Of a stretch of DNA of 38,668 nt, positions 32,580 to 38,668 are shown piece after piece. The stretch covers positions 61,320 to 99,987 of the forward strand of contig NZ_AOIN01000008.1 in NCBI RefSeq assembly GCF_000337135.1, read 5' to 3'. Under the pieces are notes generated by a model, which was not told the DNA's origin, ran no database searches, and worked only from the letters and a program-made list of their open reading frames with translations. The translations under genes and the position numbers were made by a program. The DNA comes from Natrialba chahannaoensis JCM 10990 (lineage in GTDB: Archaea > Halobacteriota > Halobacteria > Halobacteriales > Natrialbaceae). Each line of letters opens with the position of its first letter. The stretch's first letter is position 1.

Positions 32580-33722
32580 TCAGTTTGATGGACCGGGTTC
32601 GGACTCCGTCTGATCCGACGCCGACGATTGATTGCGTTCTGTCGGCTCCGCAGGTGAGACACCGTTCGACTCTGGGGCGGCGTTTTCGTTCGACGAGTCG
32701 TCGCCGCTACCGGTCGTGTCGCCTCCGGAACCGGGTTGAGAGCCGGGACTGTCATCTGACTGATCAGATGCTGTCTCCGAGCCCTGGCTGGTGTTCTGAT
32801 CCGATCCGTTCGTATGAGTGTCGTCCTGTCCATTTCCGTGTCCGACTCGCTGATCAGGGTGGTCAGAAGCAGCCGTTGGCGTTTCGTTGGCACCGTTCCC
32901 CTGGTTCTGATCCTGCCCTTGTCCCCGATCTGGGCCCTGACCGGGCCGCTGGTCCTGATCAGGATCGGGTCCGGAACCAGCGCCAGCTCCCTGATTCCCG
33001 GACGAACTGTCAGTGCCTTGCTGTCCGTCGGCGCTATCTGGACCCGCATGTGCCGGTGGACCGCCGCCTACGCCAGGATGATCCTCGAAACCGGGGAGTC
33101 CACGCGCAGTCGTCGCCACTTCCGGACCGGTGAGCGACGACGCGTTCTCCTGAAGGATTTCGAACCGCGTCGGATCGTGACCGACCGCGACGCCTTTCGG
33201 CTTCGTTCGCTCGATCGAGTCGTTTAACGAGGCAATTTCGACCGTCAGCCGCGTCAGTCGTGCCTGATACGCAGCCGACGAGAGGTCATCTTTCTGGTCG
33301 CGTAACTCCTCGCGTTCGGCTTCGAGTTGGGCGAGGCGATTGTCGAACGACGCCGCGCGCTCGTTGACCAACCGTGATTTCGACTCGTTGTCGGCCGTCT
33401 CGTACGTTACCTCGAACAACCCGTTGTCGACCGTGTGCTCGGCGTCTGCGGCCGTTGACTGCATGAAGTCGGCAACGGTCGTGTTGGCACTCGAGTTCGA
33501 ATTCTCGCTCGACTCCCCATCCGATTCCGACACCGATGCTTCCGCGTTACTCGTCTCGTTCTCGGCGGCTAGGTTCCAGACCGCGTCCGTCTGTGCATCC
33601 GTGTCCCCCATCTGGTCGGGCGTCGCAGGAACGACAGCCGCACCCGAAACGGGAGCAACCGTCAGTCCGATGACGGCAAGAAGGACGAAACCGACGACCC
33701 GAGTAGTACTCATCGTGTTCAC
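32580..33722 (-). CDS. Exported protein with coiled coil and Asp/Gln/Gly-rich tail
   Basis: A 380-residue protein. Signal peptide: MSTTRVVGFVLLAVIGLTVAPVSG. The mature protein has an acidic Ser-Asn-Glu stretch, then a coiled-coil helix at about 110-170 (FDNRLAQLEAEREELRDQKDD). A short conserved-looking segment follows (TRFEILQENASSLTGPEVATTARGLPGF). The last about 170 residues are low complexity (GPDPDQDQRPGQGPDRGQGQ and Ser/Asp/Gly runs). It is probably anchored in or under the S-layer as a flexible cell-surface protein; no enzyme motif. A CTTTTTAG box 28 nt before the GTG at 33722 supports a GTG start; the ATG three codons later is the alternative. Confidence 0.72.
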   Translation of the reverse strand: MNTMSTTRVVGFVLLAVIGLTVAPVSGAAVVPATPDQMGDTDAQTDAVWNLAAENETSNAEASVSESDGESSENSNSSANTTVADFMQSTAADAEHTVDNGLFEVTYETADNESKSRLVNERAASFDNRLAQLEAEREELRDQKDDLSSAAYQARLTRLTVEIASLNDSIERTKPKGVAVGHDPTRFEILQENASSLTGPEVATTARGLPGFEDHPGVGGGPPAHAGPDSADGQQGTDSSSGNQGAGAGSGPDPDQDQRPGQGPDRGQGQDQNQGNGANETPTAASDHPDQRVGHGNGQDDTHTNGSDQNTSQGSETASDQSDDSPGSQPGSGGDTTGSGDDSSNENAAPESNGVSPAEPTERNQSSASDQTESEPGPSN

Positions 33723-33845
33723 TAGCGTCTCTCTCGGAACGTCCTAAAAAGCCGAACCTTCGTTCGAACCGTTCAATCACCAACGGTGAGCAATACACTA
33801 CGTTCTGAACGGTTCACCGGTCGTCCACGTCGGGTTCTGAAGCCT

Positions 33846-33875
33846 CCGGTTTCGGCCAGCACGGGGCGAAACCGG
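33846..33875. repeat. Inverted repeat, 9-bp arms, 12-base loop
   Basis: CCGGTTTCG (33846-33854) pairs with CGAAACCGG (33867-33875); the loop is GCCAGCACGGGG. It lies upstream of both the exported-protein gene and the TnpB scar, not after a stop codon, so an operator or structural RNA element is as likely as a terminator. Confidence 0.5.
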
Positions 33876-33913
33876 TGGCTGAAACCGATGTGAAATGTGA
33901 AACAGTAGCCCAT

Positions 33914-33933
33914 GTGAACTACCCCACCCTACC
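33914..33933 (-). mobile_element. Putative right end of an IS200/IS605 (IS1341-type) element
   Basis: Directly after the stop of the TnpB tail the minus strand reads GGTGGGGTAGTTCAC, the kind of sequence that closes TnpB elements of haloarchaea. CCCTACC at 33927-33933 pairs with GGTAGGG at 33959-33965. A transposon-associated guide RNA would run through this hairpin and end at the element boundary. No left end is visible. Confidence 0.5.
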
Positions 33934-33994
33934 GCTCGCCTTTCGGCTCGCGCTTGAGGGTAGGGCTTCCTGTTTCCACGACGCGCTTTGTAAC
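33929..33994 (-). pseudogene. C-terminal remnant of a TnpB gene
   Basis: The frame ends VTKRVV followed by ETGSPTLKREPKGER and a TAG stop. ETGSPTLKREP-type endings are the hallmark of haloarchaeal TnpB (RNA-guided nuclease, Cas12 relative) proteins. Only this tail of about 21 codons is recognisable; the RuvC and zinc-finger parts are missing, so no nuclease is made. Weak resemblance may extend a few codons further upstream. Confidence 0.8.
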
Positions 33995-34084
33995 GGGTGG
34001 CGGACGTGAAAGAGCTCTGATAGCGGACCGGGATAAGCCTGTTCGCCAATAGTTATGTTACCTCGGACCATGGTTACTAGTGTC

Positions 34085-34501
34085 ATGTTCGAGGCCTTCT
34101 CGCGGAACTACTACCTCGGGCGTCTCTACGTGACCCCGACCGACGGGGATCGCGCACTCATGCACAGCGATCAGCACGAACAAATCAACGAAGCGGTGTA
34201 CGCGACCGGTGACGGCGTCGAGCCGCTCGATACACCGCTCGTGATGAAACTCGAGACACAACACTTCCCCGTCCACGGCGACGCTGCCGTCCCAGCGGAC
34301 ACATTGGCCCTCCCTGAATCGGTACTCGAGAACACCGAGATCAGAAACCCACCCTCGCTGCGAGAGGTACTCCTCGCGCGCCGTGAGTGTGCTACGCAGT
34401 TGCTGTCGCTCTTCCCAGGACTCGACCAAGCAGGGCTGAACCAGCACCGCGACGGGGCCGGATCGGGTCTCGAGGACGACTTCCCGGGTGCCGGAACCTA
34501 G
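34085..34501 (+). CDS. DUF5802 family protein
   Basis: A 138-residue protein of a haloarchaea-specific family: it begins MFEAFSRNYYLGRLYVTP, then HSDQHEQINEAVYATGDGV, TPLVMKLETQHFPVHGDAAVP and NPPSLREVLLARR. The function is unknown. The C-terminal about 35 residues are more variable (GLNQHRDGAGSGLEDDFP). An AT-rich box (ATAGTTATG) lies 38 nt upstream, in the intergenic region that holds the TnpB scar. ATGs at 34055 and 34070 are in frame, but the family starts at MFE. The next gene on the same strand begins 35 bp after the stop. Confidence 0.85.
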   Translation: MFEAFSRNYYLGRLYVTPTDGDRALMHSDQHEQINEAVYATGDGVEPLDTPLVMKLETQHFPVHGDAAVPADTLALPESVLENTEIRNPPSLREVLLARRECATQLLSLFPGLDQAGLNQHRDGAGSGLEDDFPGAGT

Positions 34502-34536
34502 GTTTAGAAGTACTCTCGGATCACCTGTTCGGTCAG

Positions 34537-35598
34537 ATGCTCGATGAGTTGCTCGGCCGCGCGTCGTTGAAGGAACGCATCGACGAACTCGAGGAGGAGC
34601 GTGACAATCTGGAAGCGCGCTACGAGGCCGAATCCGAGCGCCGAGCCGATGCTGCAACGGCCAGACAGGAGGCCGAAGCGGAGGTCAACCGGCTCGAAGA
34701 CCGCATCGCACAACTCGAGGGCGAACTCGAGCGCCTGGAGGACGATGACGCGGCGACGACGGGACTCGAGTACACCCGCCAGGAAACACTTCGCGGCGGG
34801 CGGCTTGAGGAGGTACTGGACCGGCTCGAGTCGGTGCGGACAGAGCCGGAAGGAGCGTTGACGGCGGTAGTATCGGGCGAGGACGACTTGCGGTCGACAG
34901 GGCAACGCGAGCGCCACGGGCCGCAGTTCGACAGCGATCTCGCGGCGGTGCTGGGTGAGCGAACGGTGCTCGTCGACGAGGCCGCGCCGTGTCTGCTCTG
35001 TGTCGACGATGCTGGGCTCGTTTCGGTGGTACTCGAGCCGCCGGTGCTGCCGGCCGAGTTCGGTTCGGGTGCTGGTGGTCGCAATAGCACTCGAAACAGC
35101 AATAGCAACAACAACGCCAACGCCAGCACCAGCGCCGCCACCACCGGTGACTTCGAGTCAGGCTGGCGAGACCACTTCGCACTCGAGCGCGAGTGGTTCC
35201 TACCGACGGGACGCTCGGTGCTCGCACTCGTCAGAACCGACCTGTTTGCGGTCGGTATCTACGACGGCGATGAGCGCGTCGCCTACCGCGGATTCGAGAG
35301 CGAGGTGAAAGGAAGTCACTCCAAAGGCGGCTTCTCACAGGCCCGTTTCGAACGGATTCGTGACGGACAGATCGACGACCACCTCGACGACTGCCGGGAC
35401 GCGCTCGCCGACATCCTCGCAGACGAACCCAACGCACGACTCTTTCTCACGGGTCAGCGCGGCGTCATCGAAACGCTGGCCGAGGAGTCGCAGTTCGAGC
35501 CGGACGCAACTGCAGCCGTCGACGCGACCGGCGATCCGAAGGATGCACTCGAGGACGCCTACGGCTCGTTCTGGACGACTGAACTGTCGATGCTGTAG
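34537..35598 (+). CDS. Vms1/Ankzf1-type (VLRF1) peptidyl-tRNA hydrolase
   Basis: A 353-residue eRF1-like protein predicted to cleave peptidyl-tRNA on stalled ribosomes. Residues 1-70 are a charged coiled coil (LKERIDELEEERDNLEARYE and further heptads). The VLRF1 core spans about 75-345 and holds the signature HSKGGFSQARF at 261-271, where Gln268 is the likely catalytic residue, in the place of the glutamine of eRF1 GGQ. An Asn/Ser-rich insertion at about 183-202 interrupts it. The length and the coiled-coil head match haloarchaeal members. The ATG chosen lies 34 nt after a TTTAGA box; the frame upstream overlaps DUF5802 and is not translated. It follows DUF5802 by 35 bp, so co-transcription is possible. 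Confidence 0.85.
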   Translation: MLDELLGRASLKERIDELEEERDNLEARYEAESERRADAATARQEAEAEVNRLEDRIAQLEGELERLEDDDAATTGLEYTRQETLRGGRLEEVLDRLESVRTEPEGALTAVVSGEDDLRSTGQRERHGPQFDSDLAAVLGERTVLVDEAAPCLLCVDDAGLVSVVLEPPVLPAEFGSGAGGRNSTRNSNSNNNANASTSAATTGDFESGWRDHFALEREWFLPTGRSVLALVRTDLFAVGIYDGDERVAYRGFESEVKGSHSKGGFSQARFERIRDGQIDDHLDDCRDALADILADEPNARLFLTGQRGVIETLAEESQFEPDATAAVDATGDPKDALEDAYGSFWTTELSML

Positions 35599-35734
35599 CG
35601 GTCAGTGGCCAGTCGAGCGTGGAGGCGGGTGCCCAGTCGAGTGTAGTGGTCGATTTCCTATCAAGTTGGACAAGCAACAGCTCACAGCGGACGTCACAGG
35701 AGAAAACAGTCATCGCCTGCTGCGAACTCCATCG

Positions 35735-35740
35735 TTAAGT
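35735..35740 (+). promoter_or_regulatory. TATA-like box of dgcN
   Basis: TTAAGT, 28 nt before the dgcN ATG, in a GC-rich background; consistent with leaderless transcription. Confidence 0.5.
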
Positions 35741-35762
35741 ACCCCCCAGTGCATTCGTCGGT

Positions 35763-36785
35763 ATGCGCGTCGCAATTCTCGCACACGAACAGTTCCCCGG
35801 GCAGGCCAAGACAGCGCTTGGCATCCTCCGATACGCCGACTACGACGTGGCCGCGGTCCTCGACCGCGACACGGCCGGCGATCGGGTGAACGACTATGTC
35901 CCTGACGTCCAGGACGCCCCAATCGTCGAAAGCATGGACGCCCTCGCGGACGACGACCTCGACGCTCTCATCATCGGTATCGCCCCTATCGGCGGCGGCC
36001 TCGAGGAGAGCTGGCGCGACGACATCCGGACCGCACTCGAGTCCGGCTGCGACGTTATCTCGGGACTACACCACTTCCTCTCGGAGGACGAGGAGTTCAG
36101 CACGCTCGCGGACGAGCACGGCTGTGAGTTGCAGGACGTGCGCAAGCCGCCCGAAGACCTGACCGTGAGCCAGGGCATCGCCGACGAGGTCGACGCAGAG
36201 GTCATTCTCACCGTCGGTACGGACTGTTCAGTCGGCAAGATGACCGTCTCGATGGAACTCGCTCGTGACGCTCGCGACGCCGGCTACGATGCTGCCATCA
36301 TCCCGACGGGCCAGACCGGTATCATGATCGAGGGCTGGGGGAACCCGATCGACCGCGTCGTCTCGGACTTCACCGCCGGCGCAGTCGAAGAGATGATCCT
36401 CGAGAAGGGTGACGAACACGACTACCTCTTCGTCGAGGGCCAAGGTAGCATCGTCCACCCGGCCTACTCGGCGGTCACCTGCGGCATTCTCCACGGCGCA
36501 ATGCCAGACAAGCTCATCCTCTGTGACGAGGCCGGCCGCGAGGCCATCCACGGCTACGAATCGGTCTCGCTCCCGCCGATCCAGACCTACGTCGACCTCT
36601 ACGAGGACCTCGCTGCTCCCGTCTCCGAGACAGAGACCGAAATCGTCGCCGGCGCACTCAACACGGCCGACCTCGACGACGAGGCAGCCCGCGAGGCCGT
36701 CGACGCCTACGCCGACGACCTCGGCGCACCCGCCGTCGACGTCATCCGTCAGGACACCGACGAGGTTCTGGAGGCGCTGCTATGA
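35763..36785 (+). CDS. dgcN: DgcN-like D-glutamate N-acetyltransferase (DUF1611)
   Basis: A 340-residue protein of the DUF1611 family. The N-terminal Rossmann-like half (VAILAHEQFPGQAKTALGIL, then LIIGIAPIGGGLEESW) is joined to a C-terminal P-loop domain: GTDCSVGKMT at residues 152-161 in the Walker A position, then TGQTGIMIEGWG and FVEGQGSIVHPAYSAV. In marine bacteria DgcN acetylates D-glutamate, using acetyl-CoA, and its partner DgcA then acts on the product. The dgcA-like gene follows immediately with a 4-nt ATGA overlap, the same gene order. The function is therefore assigned by family and pairing, not tested in haloarchaea. A leaderless start fits the box 28 nt upstream. Confidence 0.88.
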   Translation: MRVAILAHEQFPGQAKTALGILRYADYDVAAVLDRDTAGDRVNDYVPDVQDAPIVESMDALADDDLDALIIGIAPIGGGLEESWRDDIRTALESGCDVISGLHHFLSEDEEFSTLADEHGCELQDVRKPPEDLTVSQGIADEVDAEVILTVGTDCSVGKMTVSMELARDARDAGYDAAIIPTGQTGIMIEGWGNPIDRVVSDFTAGAVEEMILEKGDEHDYLFVEGQGSIVHPAYSAVTCGILHGAMPDKLILCDEAGREAIHGYESVSLPPIQTYVDLYEDLAAPVSETETEIVAGALNTADLDDEAAREAVDAYADDLGAPAVDVIRQDTDEVLEALL

Positions 36786-37822
36786 GTCTTCGCACAAGCT
36801 TCCAGCGGCGCACGCTGCCACTCGAGTACCCCTTCACCATTTCCCGCGGAACGAAGACGGAGACGGAGACCGTCACGGTTCACATCGAGGACGACGAGGG
36901 CAACGTGGGCATCGGCGGCGCAGGGCCGTCCGAACACTACGGTGAGACGCTCGATACGGTCGAGGCACTCCTGCCGGATCTGCTCGCGGTCGTCGAGGAC
37001 GAAGACGATCCCCAGCAACTCGCCCGCATCGAGCGCCGGCTGCGCGAAACCGTCGAACGCAATCCATCGGCCCGCTGTGCAGTCAGCATCGCGCTACACG
37101 ACCTCGTCGCGAAGCGCCACGACGAGCCGCTGTACCGGTACTGGGGACTGGATCCCGAGGAGACGATCCAGAGCTCCTACACCATCGGAATCGACGACAC
37201 GGAGACGATGCGCGAGAAGACCGAAACCGCCGTCGAGCGCGGCTATGGAACCCTGAAGGTCAAGCTCGGCACCGACCGAGACATCGAAATCATTCGGACG
37301 CTTCGCGAGGTCGCGCCGGACGCGCGCCTCTACGTCGACGCCAACGAGGCCTGGACGCCTCGCGAGGCCGTCTCGAAGATCGATCGTCTCGCCGAGTTCG
37401 ACCTCGAGTTCGTCGAGCAGCCGATTCCGGCCGAGAACGTCGAGGGCCAGCGCTTCGTCTACGAGAATGCGGCGCTCCCGATTGCAGCCGACGAGTCCTG
37501 TATCACGGTCGATGACGTGCCCCAGATCGCAGGCCGCTACGACATCGCGAACCTGAAACTGATGAAGTGTGGCGGCCTGCAGGAGGCAACGCGCATCATC
37601 CACACCGCTCGCGCCCACGGCATGCAGGTGATGTGTGGCTGTATGAACGAGTCGAACGCCTCCATCGCGGCGGCCTGCCACCTCGCGCCGATACTCGACT
37701 ACGCCGACCTCGACGGCTCGCTGCTGCTTGCAGAGGACCCCTACGACGGCGTTCCGATGCCGAACGGCACGATTGATCTCGCCGCACTCGACGTGCCGGG
37801 AACTGGTGCCCGACTCGAGTAG
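36782..37822 (+). CDS. dgcA: DgcA-like N-acetyl-D-glutamate racemase / dipeptide epimerase
   Basis: A 346-residue enolase-superfamily enzyme of the muconate-lactonizing subgroup. The KxK base pair is at Lys159/Lys161 (TLKVKLG). Metal ligands are Asp186 (DANEAW), Glu212 (VEQP) and Asp237 (ADES). The opposite base is in LKLMKCGG (Lys259 or Lys262). These residues fit racemization at an alpha carbon, as in L-Ala-D/L-Glu epimerases and DgcA. Coupled to dgcN by a 4-nt overlap, it would convert N-acetyl-D-glutamate to the L form, which a deacylase could turn into L-glutamate. The N-terminus (TLPLEYPFTISRG) is the usual start. Confidence 0.9.
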   Translation: MSLRTSFQRRTLPLEYPFTISRGTKTETETVTVHIEDDEGNVGIGGAGPSEHYGETLDTVEALLPDLLAVVEDEDDPQQLARIERRLRETVERNPSARCAVSIALHDLVAKRHDEPLYRYWGLDPEETIQSSYTIGIDDTETMREKTETAVERGYGTLKVKLGTDRDIEIIRTLREVAPDARLYVDANEAWTPREAVSKIDRLAEFDLEFVEQPIPAENVEGQRFVYENAALPIAADESCITVDDVPQIAGRYDIANLKLMKCGGLQEATRIIHTARAHGMQVMCGCMNESNASIAAACHLAPILDYADLDGSLLLAEDPYDGVPMPNGTIDLAALDVPGTGARLE

Positions 37823-37957
37823 AGCCCTCAACCAGTACACCGACAACCACGACGGCGCAGTCCCACCCATTTCTGCTGACACGCGTTTTCGAGAGAAAAG
37901 ACGGTCTTGCTGAGCGCCAACATGGTTTACAACGCCAGTTGCTGTGGTGATGTTGGC

Positions 37958-38668
37958 ATGAGTGAGGACGACAGCGAGCGGGTGCGTATCTCTCGGCGGA
38001 CAGTACTGCAAGCATCCGGGAGCGCCGTTGCACTTCCGGTTTTCGGCGCAAATCAGGTGAGCGCGGACGGCGCGAACGGAGCGGGCGAGGTCCACGTGGC
38101 GTTCGAGCGTTGCCCCGATGCCACGATCAGGCCGAGTATGGGTCACTGTGAGGGGGCGAGTATGGAGGGCTGTGCCGACGACCACCACGTGACGATCGAG
38201 CTACGGGAGGCGGTCCAGCAGACACTCGAAAGGGAGTATCCGGACGCGGGTGCGTTGCTCGACGCGGGGTTCAAACCGTACTTCGACACGCTCGACGTGG
38301 CCGACAAAGACGGCTGGTCCCACTGGCTTAATCCGGAGTTCATCGGCGATGACGACGTTCTGGACCCGGAGCGACCGGAGTCCGTCCTCGTCGATAACAG
38401 CTCCTGGCGCTCTATCGGGGTTATGTTCATCGCGACGCGGGACGGAGAGGCTGTTGAGCCGCCGGTGGTGTACGACGACGGCGGTGCTGGTCGGGATGAC
38501 GAGCGCGAGGACAACGACCACGAAGCACACCACGGGGACGGAAACGGGGTGGGTGATAGTCACGGTCACGGGGATGGACACGAGCACGAGCACGGGAACG
38601 GGCACGAACACGAGCACGAGCACGGGAACGGGCACGAACACGAGCACGAGCACGGGAACGGGCACGAA
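37958..38668 (+). CDS. Tat-exported protein with His-rich repeat, partial
   Basis: The reading frame is open from the ATG to the window end (237 codons seen), so the C-terminus is missing. The Tat signal is RISRRTVLQASGSAVALPVFG, followed by a cleavage region near ANQVSADG. The mature part has EVHVAFERCPDATIRPS, CEGASMEGCADDHHVTIEL and DGWSHWLNPEFIGDDDV, then VDNSSWRSIGVMFIATRDGE, giving several Cys and His. From about residue 195 the chain becomes an HEHEHGNG repeat, which could bind Zn, Ni or Cu outside the cell. The family resembles conserved haloarchaeal exported proteins with no known function. A TTTACAAC box 32 nt upstream supports this ATG over the in-frame ATG at 37922. Confidence 0.75.
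   Translation, partial: MSEDDSERVRISRRTVLQASGSAVALPVFGANQVSADGANGAGEVHVAFERCPDATIRPSMGHCEGASMEGCADDHHVTIELREAVQQTLEREYPDAGALLDAGFKPYFDTLDVADKDGWSHWLNPEFIGDDDVLDPERPESVLVDNSSWRSIGVMFIATRDGEAVEPPVVYDDGGAGRDDEREDNDHEAHHGDGNGVGDSHGHGDGHEHEHGNGHEHEHEHGNGHEHEHEHGNGHE
38581..38668 (+). repeat. Perfect 30-bp tandem repeat inside the His-rich gene
   Basis: CGAGCACGAGCACGGGAACG followed by GGCACGAACA makes a 30-bp unit at 38581-38610, repeated without change at 38611-38640 and for 28 bases at 38641-38668. The copies are identical base for base and keep frame, encoding His-Glu-His-Glu-His-Gly-Asn-Gly-His-Glu. The array leaves the window, so its length is unknown. Confidence 0.95.

Larger units (their letters stand above)
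33723..34084. other. Intergenic region with hairpin and TnpB scar
   Basis: About 360 bases without an intact gene. It holds the exported-protein promoter at one end, an inverted repeat, the tail of a decayed TnpB element with its right end, and the promoter of the DUF5802 gene near 34047. Open frames on the minus strand here are not likely to be translated. Confidence 0.7.

Noticed and set aside
33798-34049. 83-codon minus-strand frame over the TnpB scar
   Set aside because: It is in a different frame from the recognised TnpB tail and has no family resemblance.
34387-34536. In-frame extension upstream of the Vms1-type gene
   Set aside because: It overlaps the DUF5802 gene in another frame and is strongly basic, unlike haloarchaeal proteins; the coiled coil starts after 34537.
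38201-38665. Minus-strand frame with VPVPVLVLVFVP repeats
   Set aside because: It is the antisense of the His-rich 30-bp repeat; the plus-strand frame has a Tat signal and a leaderless promoter, so that is the gene.
38581-38668. CRISPR-like direct repeats
   Set aside because: Units are contiguous with no spacers and stay in frame in a coding sequence.
1-38668. tRNA or rRNA genes
   Set aside because: I looked for T-arm-like GTTCGAATC/GTTCAAATC sequences with matching stems and found none convincing; a covariance-model search would settle it.

Overview
The window is GC-rich, dense haloarchaeal chromosome. Acidic proteomes, twin-arginine (Tat) signal peptides, TATA-like boxes about 28-30 nt upstream of start codons (leaderless transcripts), a SAMP1-type ubiquitin-like protein, GatD, HalOD1 and DUF5802 proteins, and the MoxR/DUF58/DUF4129 operon all point to class Halobacteria. 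The style (many CTCGAG sites, gene content) suggests the Natrialbaceae, but the genus cannot be fixed from the sequence alone.

Layout. 1-3.8 kb is an accessory, decaying zone: a broken IS5-type transposase, an AT-rich gene for a membrane-anchored acidic protein with a Glu-Thr-Asp repeat, an NmrA-like SDR protein, and a small gene interrupted by an in-frame TGA. 3.8-12.8 kb holds a tRNA methylthiotransferase, then a five-gene operon with four successive 4-nt overlaps (M48 protease, DUF4129, DUF7269-like, DUF58, DUF7519-like) that converges on a MoxR AAA+ ATPase. 12.8-17.1 kb has an AI-2E-family transporter, a multipass membrane protein, an amphi-Trp/DUF1508 fusion and a divergent HNH-like protein without its catalytic histidines.

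17.1-22.1 kb is the most coherent metabolic block: nucleoside phosphorylase, HalOD1 protein, PfkB sugar kinase, DUF63 membrane protein, ribose-1,5-bisphosphate isomerase and, divergently, deoxyribose-phosphate aldolase. This is the gene set of nucleoside breakdown through the non-carboxylating pentose bisphosphate pathway of halophilic archaea, with DUF63 as the unexplained member. 22.2-26.3 kb has a rhomboid protease, a two-gene ABC transporter and an AT-rich insert with two secreted orphan proteins. 26.4-32.4 kb has a K+ channel, SAMP1, GNAT, GatD, small membrane proteins, a MazG-like protein and an ArsR-type regulator.

32.6-38.7 kb has a signal-peptide protein with a low-complexity tail, a scar of a TnpB element (last 21 codons plus right end), a DUF5802 protein, a Vms1-type peptidyl-tRNA hydrolase, a coupled DgcN-DgcA pair (D-glutamate catabolism) and a Tat-exported protein, cut by the window end, whose His-rich segment is a perfect 30-bp tandem repeat. 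I saw no tRNA, rRNA or CRISPR array. Gene starts were chosen by family alignment and by TATA-to-start spacing.
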